Assembly: GCF_001428005.1 (NCBI RefSeq)
Contig: NZ_LMSB01000045.1
Location: forward strand, 124,001 to 188,000
DNA from: Arthrobacter sp. Soil736
GTDB lineage: Bacteria > Actinomycetota > Actinomycetes > Actinomycetales > Micrococcaceae
Direction: 5' to 3'
DNA: 64,000 bases
The stretch's first letter is position 1, and every line of letters begins with the position of its first letter. Shown in pieces: positions 1 through 7,749 of this stretch. The notes below the pieces were generated by a model that was not told where the DNA came from, did no database searches, and saw nothing but the letters and a program-made list of their open reading frames with translations. A program made the position numbers and the translations under genes.

Positions 1-224
1 CGGGGGATCTCTGGTTCTCCGTGTACCAGCTCAACCCCATCACGATCGCCGTCGAGTCGTTCCACCATGCGTTTTGGCTTCCCACCACGGCCGGTGCGGA
101 AGGCAGCCCGCCTAATCTGGTCACGCTGTGGATCCCGGTGGGCCTGCTGGTGTCGCTGCTCATTCTGTTCCTCGGCCAGTGGACCTTCCGCAGGCTCGAA
201 GGCCGTTTCGCGCAGGAGCTGTGA
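1..224 (+). CDS. ABC-2 type polysaccharide export permease, C-terminal fragment (Wzm/TagG-like)
   Basis: This is the 3' end of a gene that starts before the window. The visible 70-odd residues have the layout of the last part of an ABC-2 glycan export permease: a loop with YQLNPIT and a hydrophobic segment followed by a last strong membrane segment (IPVGLLVSLLILFLG) and a short basic tail ending in FRRLEGRFAQEL. The stop TGA shares one base with the ATG of the ATPase gene (TGATG), so the two are translationally coupled. With that partner it would form an inner-membrane exporter for a lipid-linked polysaccharide or teichoic-acid-like polymer. The substrate cannot be told from sequence. Confidence 0.8.
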   Translation, partial: GDLWFSVYQLNPITIAVESFHHAFWLPTTAGAEGSPPNLVTLWIPVGLLVSLLILFLGQWTFRRLEGRFAQEL

Positions 225-952
225 TGACTACCGCCATAGAAATACGCAACATCAACAAGCAGTTTGTCCTGCGGCACACCAGGTCACTCAAGGAAGCACT
301 CGTGTGGCTGATCCGGGGCCGCAAGGGCGACCTCTCCAAGAAGTTCCACGCCCTTCGGGACCTTTCGATCGACGTCGAACACGGCGAGACAGTGGCGCTC
401 CTGGGCCTTAACGGTTCCGGCAAATCGACGCTGCTCAAGCACATTTCCGGGGTCATGCTGCCCGATTCGGGCACGGTCCGCACCGGCGGCCGGGTGGCAG
501 GGCTGATTGAGGTCGGCGCGGGTTTCCATCCCGACCTGTCGGGACGGGACAACGTCTACCTCAACGGCGCCATCCTTGGCATGACGGAAGCGCAGATCAA
601 GGAAAAGTTCGACTCGATTGTCGAGTTTGCCGAGATCGGCGAATTCATCGACACCGAAGTGAAGTTCTATTCCTCCGGGATGTACCTCCGGCTGGCGTTT
701 TCGGTCGCCGTCCACACGGATCCCGACGTCTTCCTGGTCGACGAGATCCTAGCCGTCGGCGACGAGCCCTTCCAGAAGAAGTGCCTTGCAAAAATCAAGG
801 AGCTGGCGGCAGCGGGGAAGACCCTGATCGTCGTAAGCCATGACCTCGACCTGGTCGCCCATGTCTGTGATCGCGGAATACTGCTTGAACATGGCTCGGT
901 TGTGATGGACGGCCCTGTGGGCGACGTCATCAGCCGGCTGCGGAACCGCTAA
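224..952 (+). CDS. ABC transporter ATPase for polysaccharide export (Wzt/TagH-like)
   Basis: A 242-residue nucleotide-binding subunit that powers glycan export with the permease just upstream. Walker A is GLNGSGKST, the signature region is the degenerate YSSGM typical of TagH/Wzt proteins, and Walker B is VFLVDEILAVGD. The N-terminal IEIRNINKQFVLR followed by a basic stretch is also typical of this subfamily. The protein stops soon after the ATPase core, so it lacks the C-terminal carbohydrate-binding domain of O-antigen Wzt proteins and is closer to TagH or RfbE. The ATG at 224 was chosen because it overlaps the permease stop; a longer in-frame reading back to 128 would run inside the permease gene. 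Confidence 0.9.
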   Translation: MTTAIEIRNINKQFVLRHTRSLKEALVWLIRGRKGDLSKKFHALRDLSIDVEHGETVALLGLNGSGKSTLLKHISGVMLPDSGTVRTGGRVAGLIEVGAGFHPDLSGRDNVYLNGAILGMTEAQIKEKFDSIVEFAEIGEFIDTEVKFYSSGMYLRLAFSVAVHTDPDVFLVDEILAVGDEPFQKKCLAKIKELAAAGKTLIVVSHDLDLVAHVCDRGILLEHGSVVMDGPVGDVISRLRNR

Positions 953-1033
953 CGCAACCGCATCACCCGCGAACGACCCCCCGGGCCCGCCGGCGACAAC
1001 CGGGCCGCCCCTTTTATAACCCTTGGAGGAAAT

Positions 1034-3025
1034 GTGTCCTGGCTGTCCACGCTGCCGGCTCTGCTCGTCGCTGTGGCTGTGGTGCTGCTCCCGGGCGCTG
1101 CAGTGGCCTGGTCCCTGGGCATGCGGCGCTCGAGTCTGCTCGGGTTCGCACCGCTCTTCTCGCTTTCCATCGCCGGCGTCGCCGCCGTCCTGGCCCCGTT
1201 TGCGGGGATCAGCTGGAATATCTGGGTGGTCGTGGCGGCTACCTTGCTGGTGTCGGGCGCGGCTTACGCAGCCACCCGCACCGCCTGGGTGCGCAGGCAG
1301 GTCGCGGCAACCGAAGTTCGCGACAGCTGGGCCGTCCTGGGGGCGACTGCCGCAGCCATCGCCGTGGGCGGTTTCCTGACGGCCCGCCGTGTCATCCAGC
1401 TGGTAGGTGCCCCGGACAACATTTCCCAGCGCTACGACAACGTCTTTCATCTGAACGCCGTCCGCTACGTGCTGGATACCGGCAACGCATCGTCCCTGAA
1501 TCTGGGCAGCATGGCCGGTGGAACCGGCGGACTGTCCTCCGTCTACCCGGCGGAGTGGCATTCCCTGGCCGCGCTCGTCACGCAGCTGACGGGCGCTGGC
1601 GTTCCGGTCTCTGTCAACGTGGTGAACCTGGTGGCCTCTGCGGTCATCTGGCCGATCTCCGTCGTCTTCCTGACGAGGGTGGTCGTCGGCCCCAGGCCCA
1701 TCGGACTCCTGGCGGCCGGAGTGGCGTCGGCGGGCCTCATGGCGTTCCCGTACCTCCTGCTGGTCTGGGGACCCCTCTTTCCCAATCTCCTTTCAGTGAG
1801 TGCCCTGCCCGCCGGAATCGCAGCAGTGATTCTCGCGTGCAGGCTGGCCCCCACACTTCAGGAGCCGCCGGTTCGCGCGTTGCCTGCACTGGTGCTGGGA
1901 ATTCCAGGCCTTGCGCTGTCGCACATGAGTGCCGTCAACGCGCTGCTCGCCTTTAGCGCCCCCATCCTTGTCTGGAAATTGGTCGTGTACGTTCGCGGTC
2001 TGATCCGAAACAAAGCCTCCGTTGCCCGGTTCGCCATAACGGCAGCCGCGACAGTCGCCGGTGTGGTCGTTGCACTACTTGCATGGCAGACGCTCCGGCC
2101 GGGGGCCTACAACGGCTGGGCTGCACATCAGACAGTTGCCGGATCAATTGGCGAAGTCCTGGCCAATGCACCGATGAAGACTGACGTGGCGCTGGCGATC
2201 TCCGTGCTGGCGCTGATCGGAATGGTTCGGATCATCCGGCAGCGGACCCAAATCTGGCTGCTGGGCTGCTATTTTGTGGCGGGGTTCCTCTACGTGGTCG
2301 ACGCCGGATTCAATGCCGGGTGGGCCAGGGCATTCTTCACCGGCACGTGGTACCAGGACACGAACCGGCTCGCCGCCTATCTGCCGATATTCACCGTGGT
2401 GCTCGCCGCTGCGGGCATGCTGGCGGTTGCGGACGTCGCCAAGGCCGCCTTCAGGGAAACCGTGTCAAGACTGCCTCGAAGCAACATGGCCGGGGTGCGC
2501 ACGGCCGCCGTTGCGGGCCTGGCGGGAACCGTGATCGCCGTTGTGGTGCTTGCCTGGGCTACGCAGACCGGTCCGGTTCGCGATTACGTCGCGTCCGGCC
2601 AGGTGTTCTACGAGCGCGATACCAAGGATTCCATCCTGTCCTCGGATGAGTACATGCTCCTGGCACGCATGGGTTCCGAGGTTCCCCAGGACGCGGTCAT
2701 CGCCGTGAATCCGTGGAACGGCGGTGCCCTGGCCTATGCCTTTGCGGACCGAAAGGTGCTGGAATTCCACATGGGCCAGCGGGAAACGAAGAGCATGCGT
2801 GTGGTCGCTGAGGCCCTCGCCAAGGCCGACTCGTCCGCAGGCGTCTGCGATGCGGTGCGCGCGACGAAAGTCTCCTATGCGCTGGATTTCGGCCAGCAGT
2901 ACCTGCTGAACCACCCGTCCAGCAAGACATACCCGGGTCTCCAGAACTTGGAGTCATCCAAGGCTGTTCAGCTCGTGGATCAGCAGGGAGCCGCCAAGCT
3001 GTTCAAAGTGGTGGCCTGCAGCTAG
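1034..3025 (+). CDS. Large multi-pass membrane protein, DUF6541-like
   Basis: A 663-residue integral membrane protein with about twelve or more hydrophobic segments over the first 520 residues and a soluble C-terminal part of about 140 residues. It resembles the actinobacterial DUF6541 family found in cell-wall glycan clusters, and its shape is like GT-C or O-antigen-ligase-type enzymes (many membrane spans, extracytoplasmic loops). The start is GTG with GGAGGA a few bases upstream. It follows the ABC export genes with about 80 bases between and ends at a terminator. A role in transfer or polymerisation of wall glycan is inferred from shape and neighbours only; no catalytic motif is recognised. 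Confidence 0.7.
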   Translation: MSWLSTLPALLVAVAVVLLPGAAVAWSLGMRRSSLLGFAPLFSLSIAGVAAVLAPFAGISWNIWVVVAATLLVSGAAYAATRTAWVRRQVAATEVRDSWAVLGATAAAIAVGGFLTARRVIQLVGAPDNISQRYDNVFHLNAVRYVLDTGNASSLNLGSMAGGTGGLSSVYPAEWHSLAALVTQLTGAGVPVSVNVVNLVASAVIWPISVVFLTRVVVGPRPIGLLAAGVASAGLMAFPYLLLVWGPLFPNLLSVSALPAGIAAVILACRLAPTLQEPPVRALPALVLGIPGLALSHMSAVNALLAFSAPILVWKLVVYVRGLIRNKASVARFAITAAATVAGVVVALLAWQTLRPGAYNGWAAHQTVAGSIGEVLANAPMKTDVALAISVLALIGMVRIIRQRTQIWLLGCYFVAGFLYVVDAGFNAGWARAFFTGTWYQDTNRLAAYLPIFTVVLAAAGMLAVADVAKAAFRETVSRLPRSNMAGVRTAAVAGLAGTVIAVVVLAWATQTGPVRDYVASGQVFYERDTKDSILSSDEYMLLARMGSEVPQDAVIAVNPWNGGALAYAFADRKVLEFHMGQRETKSMRVVAEALAKADSSAGVCDAVRATKVSYALDFGQQYLLNHPSSKTYPGLQNLESSKAVQLVDQQGAAKLFKVVACS

Positions 3026-3045
3026 TCCAGGAACAAAGACAAGAG

Positions 3046-3092
3046 ACCTCCGGCACCGGCAGCTTGATTGCTGCGGGCCGGAGGACTTTTTG
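3046..3092 (+). terminator. Rho-independent terminator after the DUF6541-like gene
   Basis: CCTCCGGC (3047-3054) pairs with GCCGGAGG (3077-3084), with further partial pairing inside, and is followed by a T run at 3087-3091. It begins 20 bases after the stop codon and separates this gene from the convergent wecB gene. Confidence 0.75.
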
Positions 3093-3131
3093 TTGCCCGG
3101 GGTGGCAGTGGCCAACGTGGCCTGAGCGGGA

Positions 3132-4196
3132 TTAGCTGCCGAATGCCTGGAGCAGGGCGGCCACCGTGCGCTCTGCCGCGTGGCCGTCACCGTACGGGGT
3201 TGCGTCCGTCGCGGCCGGCGTCGGACGCCGTACGGTGTCGGCGAGGATGCTCAGGTCCTTGCTGACGAGCACGTTCCAACCAAGTTCGACGGTTTCCACC
3301 CATTCCGTTTCCGGCCGGATAGTAGTGCACGGCGTGCGGAGCAGGAAGGCTTCCTTCTGGAGCCCGCCGGAGTCGGTGATGACGCCCGCGCTGTTCCGCA
3401 CAGCGTGGACCAGTTGCGGGTAGGCCAGCGGAGCGGCCACCCGGACAGATCCCTGCTCCAGGTTGAGTCCGTGCTTGGCGGCCAGGCTGACGAGCCGCGG
3501 GTGTGCCAGCAGGAATACCGGCTTCTCCAGGCTCGCCAGGGAGCCGATGATGGCAGCGAGGCGCTCCGGGGAGTCGGTGTTGTCGGGCCGGTGGATGGTG
3601 CAGACGTAGTACTGGCCAGGTGCCGCGTCGACAGGGAGGGGCTGGTCGCCGGCGTCGAGCAGGTCGCGGACTTTGAAGAGCACGTCCGTCATGACGTCAC
3701 CTACCAGAACGGTCCTCTCCGCGAGGCCCTCCGTGGCCAGGTGCTTGACTGCCACCTCGGTGGGCGCGAGCAGGAGGTCGGCGCTGTGATCGGTCAGGAC
3801 GCGGTTGTGCTCTTCGGGCATCCGCCGGTTGAAGGACCGGAGTCCCGCCTCAAGATGCGCGACCGGGATGTGCATCTTGATGGCCGCGATGGAGGCGGCA
3901 AGGGTCGAGTTGGTGTCGCCGTAAACAAGGACGCAATCCGGAGCGGACTCCTCCAGGATTCCCTCAAGTCCGTGCAGCATGGCACCGGTCTGGGCGCCGT
4001 GCTTGCCGGAGCCAACTCCGAGGTTGAAGTCCGGTGCCGGGATCCCAAGATCCCGGAAGAACACATCACTCATGAGCTCGTCATAGTGCTGGCCGGTGTG
4101 GGCGATCAGATGTTCCGCCTGGCCCTCCATGGCCGCCGCGATCGGCGCAAGTTTTACAAACTGGGGACGTGCGCCAACGACGCTGAGAATACGCAT
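3132..4196 (-). CDS. wecB: UDP-N-acetylglucosamine 2-epimerase (non-hydrolysing)
   Basis: A 354-residue cytoplasmic enzyme that interconverts UDP-GlcNAc and UDP-ManNAc, supplying ManNAc units for wall glycans. Family motifs are in order: GARPQFVKLAP at the N-terminus, HTGQHYD, VYGDTNSTLA, HLEAGLRS, HRPDNTD, and TDSGGLQKEAF near the C-terminus. Length is normal for the family. The ATG at 4196 opens directly into MRILSVVGARPQ; longer upstream readings have non-protein-like composition. No ribosome-binding site precedes it, and a TAAACT hexamer lies 7 bases upstream, which suggests a leaderless mRNA. It is divergent from the glycosyltransferase gene beginning at 4309. Confidence 0.93.
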   Translation of the reverse strand: MRILSVVGARPQFVKLAPIAAAMEGQAEHLIAHTGQHYDELMSDVFFRDLGIPAPDFNLGVGSGKHGAQTGAMLHGLEGILEESAPDCVLVYGDTNSTLAASIAAIKMHIPVAHLEAGLRSFNRRMPEEHNRVLTDHSADLLLAPTEVAVKHLATEGLAERTVLVGDVMTDVLFKVRDLLDAGDQPLPVDAAPGQYYVCTIHRPDNTDSPERLAAIIGSLASLEKPVFLLAHPRLVSLAAKHGLNLEQGSVRVAAPLAYPQLVHAVRNSAGVITDSGGLQKEAFLLRTPCTTIRPETEWVETVELGWNVLVSKDLSILADTVRRPTPAATDATPYGDGHAAERTVAALLQAFGS

Positions 4197-4209
4197 GGCT
4201 TCTAGTTTA
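4197..4209 (-). promoter_or_regulatory. Putative leaderless promoter -10 element of wecB
   Basis: On the minus strand TAAACT (4209-4204) is followed by 7 bases and then the wecB ATG. With no Shine-Dalgarno sequence this fits transcription starting at or next to the start codon. Confidence 0.45.
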
Positions 4210-4308
4210 GAGGCAGCCCTCAATTCTTCGTGACTGACCCCTCCGGTACGATTGATTCGGCGTTGTGCCCGGCATGCGGGCTGCGGTTTACACAGTGAGG
4301 TCCGGTCC

Positions 4309-5427
4309 GTGCGAATTCTTGTGGTTACTACGTGGTTCCCCAGCAGGCAGAGACCGACGGAGGCGCCCTTCAACCTGGAGCACGTCAAAGCCATCCAGCG
4401 GGGTCACGATGTCCAGGTCCTCCACGTGCGGCTGGGACGATCGCAGGACGTCGAGTCCGGGCAGTACGAGGGCATCCCCGTGACCCGCATCGGCTTCGAC
4501 CCGCGGCAGCCCCTCACCCTGGTCCGGGCCGTGCGGCAGATTTCATCCGCCCTGCACAACGCGGACGTCCTGCACACCATGGCATTCTCCAGCGCCCTGG
4601 TTGCGGCATTGCCCTGGTCTGTCCGCCGGCGGCCCTGGGTCCACACGGAGCACTGGAACGGCGTCACCAACCCGGAAAGCGTCGGCGGGATCTGGCCACG
4701 GGTTGCCTGGCTCAGGCACGTACTCCGCCTGCCCCACCACGTGACGGGCGTGACCCGGCAGCTGGCGGATAAACTCAGTGAGTTCTCGCGCCCCCAGGCG
4801 GCGTCCGTGGTTCCGTGCGTCGTGCCCAATGGGCGGCCGGTTGCGCCCTACCCGCCGCTGGATCCCCTGCGGCTGGTGGCCGTCGGCGGGCTCATCCCGC
4901 GAAAAAGGCCGTTGCTCGCCGTCCAGACGGTTGGCTGGCTTCGTGGACAGGGCCACAACGTACAGCTGGAGTGGGCCGGTGACGGCGGCCAGCGGGCAGA
5001 GGTAGAGGCGCTCATTGCGTCGTCGGGACTGTCTCCTTACGTGCGGCTGCTGGGAAACGTGGCCCCGGCGGAAGTGTTCGCCCTCTTCGACCACGCCCAT
5101 TTGTTCTTCCTGCCGACAGAACAGGAAAACTTCTTCACGTCGGCGGCGGAGGCCATGAGTGCCGGCCGCCCCGTTGTTGCCCCGCACGTGGGCGGTTATG
5201 ACGACTACGCAACGCCGGAAAACAGCCGGCTCGTTGACGACGTGACGCCCGAGTCGCTAGGCCGGGCGATTCTGGATGTTCGGGACCGGTTTCAGAACGC
5301 CGAGCCCGGGGTCATTGCCGAGCCGATCCGTCGCCGGTTCTCCCCGGAAACCGTCGCCGGGCTCTTTGACGACATCTACACGGACGTCAGCGCACGGAGG
5401 GCCGGCGGCCGCCGGATAGCGCAGTGA
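4309..5427 (+). CDS. Glycosyltransferase family 4-like protein
   Basis: A 372-residue GT-B fold glycosyltransferase, cytoplasmic or membrane-associated, retaining type by family. The N-terminal MRILVVTTWFPS strand, the HTEHWNG loop, the donor-site GGLIPRKRP region and the EX7E-like stretch PTEQENFFTSAAEAMS are typical. The GTG at 4309 was chosen because it starts the canonical first beta strand; an ATG at 4252 would add 19 residues of unlikely sequence. It is divergent from wecB and followed after 12 bases by a GT2 gene in the same direction. The sugar donor cannot be told from sequence. Confidence 0.85.
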   Translation: MRILVVTTWFPSRQRPTEAPFNLEHVKAIQRGHDVQVLHVRLGRSQDVESGQYEGIPVTRIGFDPRQPLTLVRAVRQISSALHNADVLHTMAFSSALVAALPWSVRRRPWVHTEHWNGVTNPESVGGIWPRVAWLRHVLRLPHHVTGVTRQLADKLSEFSRPQAASVVPCVVPNGRPVAPYPPLDPLRLVAVGGLIPRKRPLLAVQTVGWLRGQGHNVQLEWAGDGGQRAEVEALIASSGLSPYVRLLGNVAPAEVFALFDHAHLFFLPTEQENFFTSAAEAMSAGRPVVAPHVGGYDDYATPENSRLVDDVTPESLGRAILDVRDRFQNAEPGVIAEPIRRRFSPETVAGLFDDIYTDVSARRAGGRRIAQ

Positions 5428-5439
5428 TAGCCTGAGCAA

Positions 5440-6543
5440 GTGCAAAATACGGGTACAGGGTTTACGCCCGCAGTCGACGTCGTCATAGCCGTACATAGTT
5501 CCGGCAGGCCGATCGAGCGGGCAGTGACCTCAGCCTTTGACGGCGGCCTGGCGGCGAATCAGGACGGCGGAGTCCGCGTCTCCGTTGTCTGCCACAACAT
5601 CGAGGCGGAGGCAATCCGCGGACGCCTTCCGGCCGACACCGCCGGGCAGGTGCGCTGGCTGACGTGCCAGGACGGCATTCCCAGCCCCGCAGGCCCGTTC
5701 AACGCCGGCATTGCGGCGGCGGACGGCGAGTATGCATGCATCATGGGGAGCGACGACTACCTTGAACCGGGCGCCCTCGCGCAGTGGCTCTCGGTTGCCC
5801 GCGCCGGCGGCGCGGCCGCAGTCATTGCTCCGCAGCGGCATGCTGATGGCAACAAGATCCGGACCCCTCCTGTCCGGGCGGGACGCAAGGGCCGGCTCGA
5901 CCCGGTCCGGGACCGGCTGTCCTACCGCACCGCGCCGCTCGGACTCATCAGCACAAAGGAAATCCAGCGGCACAACCTGACCTTCACCGCGGGACTCAAG
6001 ACAGGGGAGGACCAGGAGTTCTCGTCGCGGTTGTGGTTCGGCGGCGGACGCATCGACTATGCCAGGGGCGCCGGCCACTACGTTGTCGGCGCGGATGCGC
6101 AGGACCGCGTCACATATACCCGCCGGCCCGTCACCGACGAGCTGTCCTTTGCGACGCGCCTGGTAGCCTCCGAGTGGTTCAAGGGGCTCACGGACACGAG
6201 CCGGCGGGCCATTGCGGTCAAGCTTCTCAGGGTCCACGTTTTCGGGCTGGTCGGGGTGCGCGCCGACCACGGCGGCTGGTCCGGGACGGACATGGCGGAA
6301 CTGGCCGCCGTCGCACGCAGTCTGCTTGCGGCTGCCCCCGGGGCAGCGGATCCGATGGCCATCGCTGACCGCCGCCTGCTCGACACCATCCTTGACGGCG
6401 GCGCCGAACCCGCTGCGCTCGTGGCTGCGGCGGCAGCGAGGCGCAGGTTTGGGCGGCCCGAGACGCTCTTCGCACGCGGGATCAGGAACAACCTCAACCC
6501 GGAGTCCCCGCTCAGGTTCATGGCGGCGTCGCTGCTGGTCTGA
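5440..6543 (+). CDS. Glycosyltransferase family 2 protein (paralogue A)
   Basis: A 367-residue GT-A fold enzyme. DVVIAVHSSGRPIERAV is the nucleotide-binding N-terminus and GSDDYLEPGAL carries the DXD-type metal motif; VCHN and the later LDPVRDRLSYRTAPLGLI and TGEDQEFSSRLW blocks are shared with the gene at 6649-7749. Start is GTG with only a weak purine stretch upstream. It lies 12 bases after the GT4 gene, so the two are probably one transcript. It ends tail-to-tail with its own paralogue. Confidence 0.85.
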   Translation: MQNTGTGFTPAVDVVIAVHSSGRPIERAVTSAFDGGLAANQDGGVRVSVVCHNIEAEAIRGRLPADTAGQVRWLTCQDGIPSPAGPFNAGIAAADGEYACIMGSDDYLEPGALAQWLSVARAGGAAAVIAPQRHADGNKIRTPPVRAGRKGRLDPVRDRLSYRTAPLGLISTKEIQRHNLTFTAGLKTGEDQEFSSRLWFGGGRIDYARGAGHYVVGADAQDRVTYTRRPVTDELSFATRLVASEWFKGLTDTSRRAIAVKLLRVHVFGLVGVRADHGGWSGTDMAELAAVARSLLAAAPGAADPMAIADRRLLDTILDGGAEPAALVAAAAARRRFGRPETLFARGIRNNLNPESPLRFMAASLLV

Positions 6544-6551
6544 GCCTGGCG

Positions 6552-6583
6552 GTCCGCCGTCCGTGCCTGTCCGCCGTCCGTGC
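6552..6583. repeat. Short tandem direct repeat between the convergent GT2 paralogues
   Basis: GTCCGCCGTCCGTGC occurs at 6552-6566 and again at 6569-6583, just after the stop of paralogue A. The rest of the 105-base gap is GC-rich and I see no gene or clear terminator in it. Confidence 0.7.
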
Positions 6584-6648
6584 GCCGCCGCCGGTGCGCT
6601 GTCGCGCCGTAGCCGGCCTGCCGCCGTCGTCCGGACCCGGGCCGGCCG

Positions 6649-7749
6649 CTACGGGCGACGCCCGCCAAACAGGGGCGCCGAATAGAGCTTGGTGCGGACC
6701 AGATGGCGAAGTGTGCTTTCGCGGAGCAGGTTTGCCCACGGCACGGGCGCCAGGACCTTGCTGACGTACGGCGCCCGCTGATCAGCCTCCAGGGCCTGCC
6801 TGATGACTCCCGCCGCACTGGCGCGCCCCGCTGCCAGAATGAGCCCGCGGTCCGCCATGGAAAACGGCCGCAGATATTTTCCGGAAATGTTGGAGATTTT
6901 GCTGATGAACTGCTCAAGTGCGGCAAGGTCGGAAGCGGTCCAATCCCAGTCCGCTCCCCGCCTCCGGAGAGCGCCCAGCAGGTGGACCCTGACCAACTTC
7001 ACGGCAATGGCTGTCCGCGCGGAAGGACGCAGGCCGCCCAGCCAGGCGTCGTCGAGGCCCAGCACGGCGCGGAACTCCTCGGCCAGCGGCAGGACATCCG
7101 ATGTGACGCGGTCCGAAGCGTCGCCGCAGATCACGTAGCTTGGTGCGCCTGCGGGATACTCGATTTTTGCCCCGGAATACCAGAGGCGCAGCCCGGGATC
7201 GAGGTCTTCGCCCGAACGCAGCCCTTCCGTGTACGCGATGCTTTCGGATTTGAGTGTGTCGCGGCGGATCAGCCCCAAGGGAGCTGTGGCGTAGGCCAGG
7301 CCGTCGCGGACGGGATCCAGGTTGTGCGTCCGCCGGGGACGGACCCTTGGCGTTCGAATACGGACCTGCCGGTCGGTGAGGAGCGGCGCTGCCACGGCAT
7401 CCGCGCTCCGGTCATCGAGGACGCGGTGCCAGGCGTGCAGGGCGCCGGACTCGAAATAGTCGTCAGAGTCCAGCACTGCCACAAACGGTGCCGTTGCGAG
7501 GCTCAGTCCGTAGTTCCGGGGGCCGGCGGGGGAGTTCCGGTGGTCGTGAAACTCCTCAAACCGGATGGTGCCGTTGGAGGCCGCGCCCACCGTGGGGCTG
7601 ATCTGGTCGCGGGAGATGTTGTGGCACACCACCGTGACGCGGACCATGCCGCTGGGCATGCCGTCAAAGCAGGAGCGCACTGCGCGGTCAAGCGGACGTT
7701 CCGCAGTGTGAACCGGGATAACGACGTCAATCGTCGGCTCTTGCGGCAT
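6649..7749 (-). CDS. Glycosyltransferase family 2 protein (paralogue B)
   Basis: A 366-residue GT-A enzyme collinear with the protein at 5440-6543. It shares IDVVIPVHTAERPLDRAV, the VVCHNIS block, the DSDDYFESGAL metal-binding motif, LDPVRDGLAYATAPLGLI, SGEDLDPGLRLW and the C-terminal TAIAVKLVRVH block. The ATG at 7749 overlaps the TGA of the ABC exporter gene by one base (TGATG), so it is coupled to the exporter; a TTG one codon earlier is less likely. The two paralogues are nearly equal in length and face each other, suggesting an old inverted duplication. Confidence 0.85.
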   Translation of the reverse strand: MPQEPTIDVVIPVHTAERPLDRAVRSCFDGMPSGMVRVTVVCHNISRDQISPTVGAASNGTIRFEEFHDHRNSPAGPRNYGLSLATAPFVAVLDSDDYFESGALHAWHRVLDDRSADAVAAPLLTDRQVRIRTPRVRPRRTHNLDPVRDGLAYATAPLGLIRRDTLKSESIAYTEGLRSGEDLDPGLRLWYSGAKIEYPAGAPSYVICGDASDRVTSDVLPLAEEFRAVLGLDDAWLGGLRPSARTAIAVKLVRVHLLGALRRRGADWDWTASDLAALEQFISKISNISGKYLRPFSMADRGLILAAGRASAAGVIRQALEADQRAPYVSKVLAPVPWANLLRESTLRHLVRTKLYSAPLFGGRRP

